NCBI GenBank assembly: GCA_034509925.1
Contig: CM067530.1
Coordinates: 3,565,001 to 3,629,000, forward strand
Origin: Hirudinaria manillensis
Taxonomy: Eukaryota > Annelida > Clitellata > Hirudinida > Hirudinidae
Reading direction: 5' to 3'
Length of the DNA stretch: 64,000 nucleotides
Positions 12,758 to 23,623 of this stretch are shown here, piece after piece; the first letter of the stretch is position 1; each line of letters starts with the position of its first letter. A model generated the notes under the pieces. It was not told where the DNA came from. It was given only the letters and a program-made list of their open reading frames with translations, and did no database searches. Made by a program: the position numbers and the translations under genes.

Positions 12758-13302
12758 TTATTATTATCGTTGTCGTTAGAGTTGCATTACTAATATCTCT
12801 TCACGTACAAAATGACAACTTTTTCGAGAAATTTGAGCCACTTTTTGGTCCTCGCCAAATGTTTGCTTGTGAATCTCGAGACATTTTTTTTTCGACCGTT
12901 CGAAACTTAATACTCTTGGCAAAACAAAATTTAAAATGAAAAATGACAAAATATGAAAATTCTAACCAACGGAAATATAGTATTTACACTTTGTAATAAA
13001 CACTGAATGCCAGACTGAAAAATCAACTTGGCTCCATTTTTAAGTTCCAGAGTATCTTGACCAGAGTTTAGCAAATCACCGTCAACTTTGTAACAACAAA
13101 AAATTCCAACATCGTTCAATGGAACCGAAAATGGCAGGCGAAAGCTGACTGCCTCGGACGGAAATCCGAGCCCTCATCTGAAGAGAGAGGGGAGGTTTGA
13201 GCCCGAAAGATCCAGGTGGATATGCCACTTGTAAAATCAAAAACGTCAGATGGTACCGGAAACGACGGCAGTCGACCGTCAACGGCCGGATCGTTCAGAT
13301 CC
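11745..13302. other. Intergenic region between USP2 and USP3
   Basis: Holds the presumed USP2 promoter, an (ATT)n array at about 12718-12770 and otherwise unremarkable AT-rich DNA. A 117-codon open frame at 12317-12670 has no recognisable domain and I do not call it a gene. Confidence 0.5.
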
Positions 13303-14660
13303 CTAATTCGACTCTTGCTTTTCGCTATTCATCAAAAAATTCATTTCAAGGTTGTGATCGGCTGTGACCACCAGGACCGGTACGTGGGAGTGCTTGAGGA
13401 GATAGTCTGGCACTGTGCCCTTGAAGAGGTGACCCTGACCCTTACTTCCGCAGACCATCAGGGTCGCCCCCTCTTCCTGGCTGATGCTGCAAAGCGTCTC
13501 GCCGATGTGCTTGGAGCTGACGATCCTCATCTTGTTCTTTATCTGAGAAATTGATTGAAATTATTTCGTACATTGTACGCCGTAATGCCATGTACTGATT
13601 TGTAAAAAAATTGATTGGCGGTATTTTTGTCATTCTGGATTTTCCAATTAGTATGGAACTTATGGACCGATGCAAACCTCTCCACAGAGATTGTGGGAAC
13701 AGTGCCAACACAATGCCATGTCCCCGATAATTCTAAATTCATATAAAATCGCTGGTGATATAATAATAATAACAATAACAAATTAAAAATGGCAGTCGCT
13801 AGTAATGTTGAATTGCTGGACATCAATCAATTGACTACTCTTTTCAGGCAGCAAAGGGACGTGTATTCGTTCTCGACTTGTCTCGAAACTTTGTTGATGG
13901 CTTCCATGATCTTCATCCAGTCTTCCACCGGTGGTCCAAAGCTTCCTGGGTTTGTAAATTATTATATAATGAATTAATTATTATATATCAATTAATAAAG
14001 GATTTTATCTCCATCGCTATTCCTATAGATGCTCGTTGAGTTAATTTCAGATCAACAAAGGATATTTTATTTTATTTCTGAATATAAACTATCTATCACT
14101 TATATAGGTTATCAATAATAGATATCAGATCGTGTCGACTCTATAACACTTTTGAAGGGGAGTAACATGTTTTTTCCTATTGAAATGAACTTACCAAATT
14201 TCAAAACAGGCAAGCTCGGTGGATGTGTGCAGTGTATAAGGACCACCAAATCGTGAGGTTTCCAGACATGTAGAAGGTAATCTGAGCAATATTTACGACT
14301 CAAAAGTAAGTTTTTTGGTAAATAACTTCATAGGTTTTGAAATGCCGAAACTTCATTTCGATAAAACAATGCCGATAGGTTGGGGGTCTATTAAATAATA
14401 AGTTAACGTTTAAAACTGCTGCAAACGGGTTTCTGAATCTCCTCCCACTCCTGAGAAATACAAATCAACTGGGAATAATAATAAAGTCATCAATAACGGA
14501 AATATCGCCAATACATTCGAAAGCTTTCCTGGAGAAAGATTGATCGTCCACTGCTACGGAGACGACCCTAGAATATGTACCGAATACCGAAGTTCTCAAA
14601 GAGAACTGGGTACCTTCTAACAATTTTCTGTCCCATACGTCCAGAGGCCTTGAAGAACTG
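13303..14660 (-). CDS. Universal stress protein domain protein (USP3, most diverged; 5' end unresolved)
   Basis: Exons, 5' to 3': ~14660-14515, 14281-14195, 13945-13839, 13542-13303. Exon 3 is again 107 nt and phases match USP1 and USP2. Landmarks: YSRVVSVAVDDQSFSRKAFE, LVVLIHCTHPP, SFGPPVEDWMKIME, and the loop CGSKGQGHLFKGTVPDYL. The spacing between the loop glycines has shrunk to 6 residues (9 in USP1, 8 in USP2), so nucleotide binding may be altered. A tail of about 17 residues follows the last strand. The reading frame stays open upstream of 14660 but has no in-frame ATG, so an earlier first exon is likely. Expression and function are less certain than for its neighbours. Confidence 0.75.
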
Positions 14661-14699
14661 TCGTTATTTACATTTTTTTTTAGATTGAATTGGTCAATA

Positions 14700-15682
14700 C
14701 GAAGATTACTGGTTAAAAACTTTCAATTGCGACACGATGTCAAGCGATAGTGCGTCATGACACGTTTGAGTCTACTAACTCAAGACTTCCTTTCTTGTTA
14801 TCGACTTTGGAAAATAAGGATCTTTTTAACATGACCAAATAAAATTCAAAATGTTTAACTTAGAGGACCTTGTTGACTTTTTTGGAAATTCTGTTGTGTT
14901 TTTATGACATCATAGCGTTGGAATGTATGAAAATGTAATTAGTGCTAAACTTACAAAACATGCTTTTAATAAAAAGTGACAATTACCCTTATTATCAGAA
15001 GACCCTTAGACACAATGGCATACCAAGAGGGCGGCATTTCGAGGGGTAAAAATTTAAAACAAGAAACAAAAAAATGTGAAATTTCATACCAAAATGAGTT
15101 TTTAATGTTATAATATGGTTAAACATAACGTCTTTAGCTTATAGTTCAACCACGTTAATACGGTATAAGCGTTGTGCTAGGATGGATGTCTTCAACTAGT
15201 GGCCATAATCTAAAATCTATGAAAATAAATATTTATTTGAGAGCTTTTAAGAATTTTGAAGATCATATTATCATCTGGTTATCAAAAGGAAAGGAGGGGC
15301 AAAAACAGTTTATTCGCCACTGATTAGCCAGTAGGACCTTCAATTAAAAATTGTTATTTTATAATGCATTATTTTTTTAGTCCGCTTACTGCTAAAAAAA
15401 ATACATTTAATTCCGCGATTTATAAAATATTTTTTGCAGTTGCACCAAAACAGTTCAGGCATAGAGGATATGGTGAGTGAAATTTTCGCTGGAAATAACG
15501 CGCGAATTTAAAATATATAAAAACTGTTAATAAAAGCCATCAGAATAAAGTAAATTTTTTTTTCAAATCGAAGAATTTAAATACGCTACTCTCAGAATAC
15601 CTCTTGCAGTCCATCCTCAAATCAGACGGGGTTTGTTTACAAATTCTGATTCAGGAGTTGCTGACAATAAAAAAGTTGGAAA
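14700..15682. other. Intergenic region between USP3 and the LRR gene
   Basis: Divergent intergenic space: USP3 reads left, the LRR gene reads right. It should contain both promoters. No repeat or RNA gene recognised. Confidence 0.45.
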
Positions 15683-18600
15683 ATGGCCGGTTGTCAGAGG
15701 AGGTCGTCCCTCGGAGATCTCACGAAACTTACCAACTCACCCTTAAAGTCCCCAAGAATTCACGGCAATGTCCTCGATCACAACGAATTTAGGCTCCTTC
15801 TTGTGATTCAGGCTTCTCCCTTCTTACATGAGCAGTTGGGCCTCCAACCGCCGCCAGCCGAGCCAACTGGATCTCTGCCTAAGTTAAACGTTAATGCCGA
15901 TCTTTCGTTAAAGGACTTGAGTTTTAGGGTAGTTGATATTGCTGATATAAGTTTATGTTTCTTGTGTCATTGCATTGAACCAAATGTCAATTTTGTTTAA
16001 TAGTGTTTAAGTATCTCTTCTCGATTAAAATGGAGCGTTTACAGTTTGATAACTTTTCATTTTAGTTGCATTGTAGTTTGGAATGTGAAAGTCTTGAAAT
16101 TTTTTAGGACAAATTTCTGCTCTATCATCTGAAAACTCAGTTTGTCCAAGTGAATCCAAGATTGATGGAGTTCATAACAGAACAGTTTAAAAATGTTCCA
16201 ACAGTGGAACTAAAAAGTAAACCTTTTTTGTACATTTGCCTTTTTTTTATTAATTTCTATGATATTTGCCATGATAATTGATGCATTTAAGGTATCAAGG
16301 TTTGACTATTGGTCTGATGTCACATATTTTAGAGATTTATTGAGTTGTTTGAGTTGCTATTTCAACTCTTAAAAGAAAAATGAAGCATTGGATTAATTTC
16401 AGTTGCTTCTTGAACTTTCAATTAACTTTTACTGTTGTTATTGTTTTACTTGTTGTTTGACTTTACAAGTCAAGTCTCAAGTTAGAGCTCAATGAAAGCC
16501 AGTGAAACGTTGCTGGTTAACCAAAGTAACTATCGTCTGCTAACATTTTTTTAATTTCTTCAGACGACACCCTGTTGAACAAATACTTTTGCAAGTACAA
16601 CTTCACAGAACTCCATTTGGATGGTGTCTTACCCCTGAATAATCCCTTCCCGAAAGAGGTATTTTTCTTGTTCGATCGGTCGTCGATTTAAAAATTTCCG
16701 TCGCAAAACAGGAACGATGCACAATATCGACATTTGTTGGCAATTTGTTCATAAATTATCATTATTACTTTTATTATTTTGTTATGGTAATTATTGAATG
16801 GTTATTTTTGGTTTTCTTAAGTTTATGTCAGCCAGGATCATAGCACAATCATTCAATTAAGTTTTAATCTTTCAATCAATTCATTGAATTATGGAGTCAT
16901 ATGTGCCATAAATGAAGATCGCTCAGGCTAGGACTTGAAATCTTAGTCTTAATTTTTTTGGCTCCATGCAAAAAAAACTTCTTGGGGTGAATAATTAATT
17001 AATAATCCATTTATAATTAATTGGATTTATCCTTCACTTTCGAGATATTAACCAATTTAGGACCGGAGATTGTCTCTAGAATGAAACTATGGGGTTTTTG
17101 TTGATAAGTAAAGAAACCTTTCAATAATAATAATATTAATAATAATAATAATAATAATAAGTGCAATAATAATAGCAACAACAATAATAATAATAGTAAT
17201 AATAATCATGGCCAATTGATCATAGGTACCAGTGACATCTATAGTACTTTATCATTATTTTTCATTTCAACCACAACAATTCTGATGCCTTTTCCGTCAC
17301 AAACTTTTAAACCTTTCAATCCCGGCTCTCTAACGAGTTGCATTCTCCACCCCCAGATCTTTAAGTGCACCAGCGTCAGGTGGCTGTCCCTCAAGTGCAA
17401 CAACCTGGTGGACCTCCCGGCCGGCATCGGTCAGATGTCGAACCTGGAGTGCCTCGTCTTGACCGACAACAAGCTCCAGAACAAGTCCATACCCTACTCT
17501 GTCACCTTCTGTCGGAAGCTGAGAGTACTCAAGCTCAATAACAACCTGCTAGACGCTCTCCCAGGTTACCTTCGCGACGATGGTGATGACGGTGACAGTT
17601 GATGACGGCGGTGATGATGATGACCCGAAAGGCATAGTTGCCGTCCTTGATGATGATTATGATTATGATATTAGGTCAACTCAACGAACGTTTTGTTGCT
17701 TTGCCACTTTTACTATGAAATCAGAAATCATCATCACCACCACCTTTTCATTCCATTCTCGCTTTGTGCCACCTTTTGAGCCAAGACATTTGTTCCAACT
17801 GCTGCTGCATCCGTCATCTTCAGGTTTCCTGCTGGAGATGAAGAGCCTGGAGACGGTCCATCGCCACGGAAACCACAACTACTTCAAGTCGACCTTCATG
17901 TGGTACCACACGGACGTCAACGGCCGCATCCTACCCCTGCCGCCCCAGTCGCAGCCCAACGCCCGCTCGGGCTTCTGGCAGCCGCACGGGCTCCAGTTCT
18001 GTGCCACCCAGGCCGTGGTGGCCTCGAAGATGGACTACTTCGACGACCCAAGGGTCGGTCCGCTCATCAAGGACTACATAACCGAGCACTACAACAAGTT
18101 CAATGTCTGCGGCTGCTGCAACACGGCCAAGCTGCTCTGCCAGCCAGGTGGGTCATTGCTATCATTAGCAATAACTATTATTATTATTATCTGGCTTCTT
18201 AATTGTTAGGCATTGGATTAGTGACTTGGCCATGTTTTATATCCATCCCCACTCCCTTATATTTTCAACTAAACCCATTTTGTCTTATTATTGCTACCAC
18301 TCAAAAAAAAACCCACTATCATCAACAACAACAACAACTCGTTCTTTCTTTTTTTAAATAATTATCTCTAGGCCTTAATTGTTAACCACTGCATTTATCA
18401 TCTTCCCTCATCCGGACCTTACCTGTACCTCGTCAGGCTACAAGGTGATAACCTTCAAGAACCCGTACCTCGGCAACACCTGCGTGCCCTTCCAGCACTG
18501 GTCGTGCTCCCACGAGTGCGCCCTTCGGCTCGAGGTTCCGGCACGGGAGGAGCAGATAGCGGCCGCCAGGGAACAGGACAGGCAGTACGAGGACTACACG

Positions 18601-19253
18601 AGGCACTGTCAAGATCTTTATGCCGTCGAGAGGAATCACCTCGTCAAAAAGGCCTCCGTGAGTTTATTTTTGGCGGAGGGGTATTACTATTATTACTGGT
18701 AATGACGTGTTGTTGCAATCATTCTAGTGAGTGTTTTGGTTGGAAGAGTTGTTGCTGTCATTAAATCATTAATTTAATTGGGTAAACCACTACTTATTTA
18801 AAATCACAGTTTACAAACATTGCTACTGTTGATGCTAAGCTAATGACAATTCAGAAAAAGATCTAGTCGATTCTGGCATTTGGTCTGCTGCTAATATCAT
18901 GAAACTTATCTGCCTGTCATCATAATCATCATCATCATCTTTTATAACACATTGCATCCAACTTTGATGATCATCATCACCATCACCGAAAGTTCCAGAA
19001 GGAAGCCGACTCCGGAAATGACACCAAGAAGAAGAAGAAGCTCAGATCTCGACTGATCCCGGACTCAATCTGGTGCCACAAGCGATCCGTCAACATCTCC
19101 TCGTCGTTGTCGTCTTCGTCTTCCATGTTGAGGAGGTCCTCGCCTGCATACACCTCGTCCCTCTGGTCGTCATCCACGGCCTCTCTGGAGGGGGTGCCCT
19201 ACGACCGCGGGTGCAAGAGCACCCTACTCTGCTGTACAGCCTGCAAATACTAG
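15683..19253 (+). CDS. Leucine-rich-repeat protein with C-terminal Cys-rich region, 7 exons
   Basis: Exons: 15683-15928, 16108-16216, 16564-16658, 17357-17564, 17824-18147, 18437-18657, 18993-19253; phases close to 487 aa. A polar N-terminus of about 110 aa is followed by at least four leucine-rich repeats (FTELHLDGVLPLNN, VRWLSLKCNNLVDLPAGI, LECLVLTDNKL, LRVLKLNNNLLDALP). After that comes a region rich in His, Trp and Cys: CGCCNTAKLLC and, across an intron, HWSCSHEC, an arrangement that could bind a metal. A charged helix (REEQIAAAREQDRQYEDY) and a Ser-rich, Lys-rich tail follow, ending CCTACKY. The layout of LRRs plus a late Cys cluster recalls LRRC58, but I am not sure of orthology. No signal peptide or membrane segment, so probably cytosolic. 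Confidence 0.88.
17123..17205. repeat. ATA/ATT microsatellite in LRR-gene intron 3
   Basis: Imperfect AATAAT-type array about 80 bp long, some 150 bp upstream of the exon 4 acceptor. Confidence 0.9.
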
Positions 19254-21004
19254 CTTGGTAACAGTTGCTACGACGATCGCTATAAGGCTGAGCCGGCATC
19301 GTTGGCTTTGATGTATTGATTATGCCAATGTTATCATGATGCAATAACGTGCATAAATTATTACTAAGCATATTCACTATATTATTACACACAATAAAAT
19401 ACTACATACATAATTATCATTATTATTGCCATGATAATTATTTTCTATTCTCAAATTACGTCCATCCTCTTTTCAGATTGTTCGTTCTTTTTCATTGCCT
19501 TGGTTGTTAGCATCTGCAGCGCCCTGCCAGACCTGAACAAAGCTAACAAACTTGGGAAGCGGAAGGAGTTTGCAACCGTTTTCCAAGGTCACCCTTGGCA
19601 TCCCTTGTCGTGGCAGCAATCAATTTCAGAACTCATACACCACGGAGCCAAGGCCCTCCCTCTGCCAACGTTTCGGTTTTCTGTTGCCAAAATTCCTCCG
19701 GAGACCTAAGATTATCTCGTTCGTTCTGCTCCAGTTGTTGTCGTCGTTATTGTTGGAATTGATTTTCTGCCAGCGAGTGTCGTTTCGATGATCTGAGTTT
19801 TAGCAAGCAGCTGGAGAGCACCGATCACCACCCCGAGAGGTGCAGTGCATGGCAAAGAAATCGGCAACCGCTCGTGGCCGATCATCTTCTTCCTTGTTTT
19901 AAATTTGGTATCGTGACTTTTAGTGCGATGCAAAACAACGTCTCAAACAAAGCAACGGCAGTTCCAAATTCAAGACGATTCTCGTGGGCCAAGGTGGACG
20001 AGCTGCCAAGCTTTCAAAGAGGGTCACACCACCGTTTTCAAGATTTCCATCATTGTAACGACACCATTGCCGCCTCGTACCGACACCCGAGCCGAACCCT
20101 TGCAATCGGTCAGGACGTCAAGCCCATCCATTTTTTGTCGTCACTCCACTGAGGACTCAACCAAGCATGACCGTCATGCAATCGACCGTTCACTGACATC
20201 CATCGACCTACAGAGACCAATTGGAGCGTGACGACTCTCGTACCGTGATTTCGTTTGCCTGTGATTTCTTTCCGTGAATTGCAACAAAGCGAACTTCATG
20301 CCGTCGGGCACGGAGGGGGGGGCACGATCCTCCCTTCCGCCCCATCCCCCGACGCTTTAATCTACCCGACGATCGTTTTTTATCCTAACAAACGACCAAA
20401 GAAAAACGTTTCGTATGTGTTTCAGTCGTCAGTCTCGTCAACGGTCAGAAGAGAAAATGCCATTCTTAAAAATTAAACCCACTGTCGTCTTCGTCATTAA
20501 AAACTTCAAATTGCAAGAAAAGAAATGTCATTAAGTCTGAGAAAATATGTTGAAGCAGATCCTACAGGCCATGACCTCATTGGCAACAAAAACAACTTTG
20601 CAAAGGCACAACAACAACAACAATGCTCATCACAACCCCCAAAATTCTTCAAAGAAAAAAATAAAAACAACCAACAAGTACACTGCCATCGCATCATCAT
20701 CAACCACATGCCCACCATAACATAGATGCAACCCCGCCTTAATAGCACAACGTTCAATCATGCTCACAGGTACTCAAAACATCACAATGTACACAGAACT
20801 TCAAACAAAATCTCTGGTTAGAAAGTCTGCCAATCAGCCCAGACCTCTGCGAATAGGGCATTGTGCAGCAACACAAAACATGAACTCATGAAGTATAAAT
20901 GAGATTTGAAGTCATAATTCCAGTTGTACCACTAGTACTGGTGTACCACGTGCCACTCAATGTTGATGTTTGAACTCAACCCAACCGGCGAATGGCAGGC
21001 TGCC
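19254..21004. other. Region between the LRR gene and an unidentified minus-strand gene
   Basis: The first part is probably the LRR gene 3' UTR. The stretch 19480-20480 is less AT-rich than its surroundings and has overlapping short open frames on both strands, none with domain or splice support. The two flanking genes converge here. Confidence 0.45.
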
Positions 21005-21676
21005 TCATCCCACGGCACTGGCCAATCCCAGGAGGGCGTTGATTCCCTCCATGGTCCTGCTCTTGTCGTTCAGCACGGCGACTGCATCCGGGCCGCGACT
21101 GCCATCCAGACGACAATCGATTGTCAGGGGTCTCTTGACAATTCCTCCGACAAGAAATTCTTTCCCTTCTGTGGTGTTGCAGAGTTCTGGCTTCATCTCT
21201 AAATGCATCTCGGATGATGATGAAGACGACTTTGTCACCAATGATGATGACAATGATAAGCAAACGTCCCTCTGGAAGTGAAATGGATTATGACCATATT
21301 TTAAAATCAATATCAGCTATCCGAGTGACGTTTAGAAAACTTAAAAGTCTTGAGCTAAGACTGTGAAATCCTTCTTTTTTTGAAGATTCCTCCATCGTAA
21401 CGTGAAACATATTTACCTTAATGTCAGCAAAGGAAGCGCTCTCCAGGCTTGGGCCGGAAACATCTGTGATTGTGGTTCTCACCCCATCCCTTGGCAATCC
21501 TTGAAAGTTGGTCAGAGTGGGCTGTCTAAAAACAGAACAAGACTTCTTGAGAAAGGCAACTCACCTCCCATTGGCTGAGATGATTTTAGATGCTTAAAAG
21601 GAGGTGGAGACAAACCCTGTCTGTTGGCCAATAAGACTAGAGAGATTAGCCAGAGTCGAAGCTACATCCAGATCGA
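21005..21676 (-). CDS. Unrecognised protein, last three exons (5' end not found)
   Basis: Exons, 5' to 3': 21676-21616, 21525-21417, 21196-21005. Acceptors are well formed (ttctctcag, tttttag, tttagag), donors are gtttgt and gtaaat, and the phases (2, 0) join into one open frame ending with a stop at 21005-21007. The translated 120 residues include DVASTLANLSSLIGQQTG, PTLTNFQGLPRDGV and a Gly/Asp-rich C-terminus EGINALLGLASAVG. I do not recognise the family. The first exon entering in phase 1 must lie above 21700. The protein is soluble-looking, with no membrane segment. Confidence 0.55.
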
Positions 21677-21699
21677 CTGAGAGAAAACAACATTCCACG

Positions 21700-22483
21700 A
21701 TCACTAAATAGACACTTTATGGATTAATCAACAGTCACTTTGATTATGCTAATCGCTTTGCGAGCGGATAAATTAATAACTTATGCGAAATGGTGGAGCA
21801 GCAGAGCATTAATGGGTCTTAAACGAGAATTTACAGTGCCGGGCAATTATGCATCATCCACGCTAATTCAAAATCATTCGTCTAAAATGTCTCCCGTCAC
21901 GAGCGATCGCTTATTATTATTATTATGAATAATAATTATTATTATTATGCTTCAAAAAGGACATCACACATATCACAATTAAGCGGATATTAGCAAGCCA
22001 ATGCATAACAATCCCGAACGGCAAGACGATAATTATTTTTATTATTATTATTATTTTTACTCACAGTTAATCATACCAGTAATATGTGTAATTAATTTTA
22101 TTATTAATTAATTAATTATCATAACAAGTATCATATAATTAACTTACAAACTGATAGTAATTAAACCATCACAATACAAAATAACCAGCTCGGAAAATGA
22201 TGTCAAGTAGCAACAGAGATTTTAAAATCTCGTCCTAATGAATATTCATGAGTGCCACCCTAGCCAACCATTGCCTTATCAATTGAAATGGCTTCTAGGG
22301 TAGTTTAAAGAACAAATGAGACCCACCGTTGTGGTCCTTTCCTTCTGAGTTCAGATCATCGCTTCGTTCGTTTGAAGTGAATTTGTTCTTGTGCCTGGTA
22401 TTGTTAACCAGTTAAATAATTTACTAACACGTTAACCTATTTATCGGGCGTTTAACACCTTGATCGATTAATTAAATCGACTT
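21700..22483. other. Intergenic or intronic region with a POU-like palindrome
   Basis: AT-rich; includes ATT runs near 21910-21950 and 22030-22060. A TGAATATTCATGA palindrome lies at about 22222-22234. A missing 5' exon of the unrecognised gene at 21.0-21.7 kb may sit here. Confidence 0.4.
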
Positions 22484-23623
22484 TTACCACATCACCAAAG
22501 TATTAATAACTGCCAGAGAGGCACAAAGTACGCACGGTGTGTGGCCATCGCAGGCGAAAGAATCATTCCGACAGGAGTTGTGCTTGAGGAGCGAATTCTG
22601 CAAGACTTGCCTGTAGCGTGGGTCAACAAACCATCTCGAAGCTTTTCTCTGAAGATTCCAGGAAATTTTTTTGTCATGACACTCGTCACAATTATCAAAG
22701 TCAGAGTCACAGTGACTGGATAAGCAACAGGCAAAAGACAAATGGCAGGCAAAAGTTATATCATTATGCCACTGATTTCCAGAGTCAGGACATAGAGTAG
22801 GGTTAGGGTTAGTGTCTGCATGGGCTAGGTGATCTCTGCCTGTGACTTGTCTTTTGCCTGTCGCTTATCCAGCCTTATTCGAGTAGATATCCACTCACCT
22901 TTGTGCTTCGGTCCATGCAGGTGGTGTTCTTGAAATACCTGTTGAACGAGAGATTATGCCTGATCGAGTTCTTCCAACCCGGCCGGGCGTCCTTGAAATA
23001 GGGAAAGTTGTTCGTTATCCAGTCGTAGATGGACTTGACGGGGAGGCTCTTTTCTGTCGAATTCTCGATGGCCAAGAAAATCAACGAACTGAAGGAAAGC
23101 TGCGGCTTCTCGATCCCTCGAGAAGAGTCGACCCGAGGGCAGACGACGTCTCGGAAGGAGTCGCACGAGTCGTTCGAGCAGCAGTCCGACGAGTCGTTGA
23201 CTCCGCGATTCGTCAGCTCCTTGAAGCGCCTCGGATTGGCGTAGGACTTGTTGGAGCACGGAGTCATGTTCCTGAGGAGGTTGGCATCTTGGAGCCAGGC
23301 CAGACTGGTCAAGTCGTCGTCACAGTCGCCGTAATCTGAGATGCAAGAGGAACTCGAGAAAAAGAATTCGTTGGACCAAGAAATCGCCGACACAGAAGCC
23401 GGAGTTCTCCTGTCGTAAGGGGAGCATTTCGACTCCTCCTTCTTGGAAGACGAGGGGACTTCTCTCAAGTCGGGAGAGGTTTCGCCTCCCTCTCCTCCCT
23501 GCGCATCTCTCCTCGGCATCGGATCCACGTTCTCATCCTGTGAGGAACGGAAAAATTCTGAGGACGCATTTGAAGGGGTCCCGCAAAGCGAGATTTCGAC
23601 TTGGACGGGGGACATCTGTTACC
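22484..23623 (-). CDS. FoxN2/3: Forkhead transcription factor, FoxN2/3-like
   Basis: Coding exons, 5' to 3': 23615-22899 and 22648-22484, giving 293 aa; the ATG-bearing exon begins at an acceptor (ttccccag) at 23623, so an upstream noncoding exon exists. The forkhead domain starts at KPQLSFSSLIFLAIENS, carries LPVKSIYDWITNNFPYF and the recognition helix GWKNSIRHNLSFNRYF, and continues across the intron with the wing segment RKASRWFVDPRYRQVLQNSL. Trp-Lys-Asn-Ser, Arg-His-Asn and the FoxN-type YRQ are all present. The N-terminus is acidic and Ser-rich with MPCSNKSY-like polar stretches; the tail after the domain is only about 35 aa and Cys-rich (ACDGHTPCVLC), shorter than in vertebrate FOXN3. 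It should bind DNA in the nucleus. Confidence 0.92.

Noticed and set aside
12712-12939. Frame starting with a long Ile run
   Set aside because: Translation of an (ATT)n microsatellite.
19431-20480. Several overlapping 60-100-codon frames on both strands
   Set aside because: No conserved motif, no splice continuity; likely 3' UTR and spacer.
21565-21592. A 28-nt exon (ASKIISANG) in the unrecognised gene at 21 kb
   Set aside because: It fits the downstream phase, but it cannot be joined to the upstream exon by a GT donor without a stop, whereas direct joining of 21616 to 21525 works.
22797-22820. TAGGGTTAGGGTTAG, telomere-like repeat
   Set aside because: Only about two and a half units; too short to mean an interstitial telomere.
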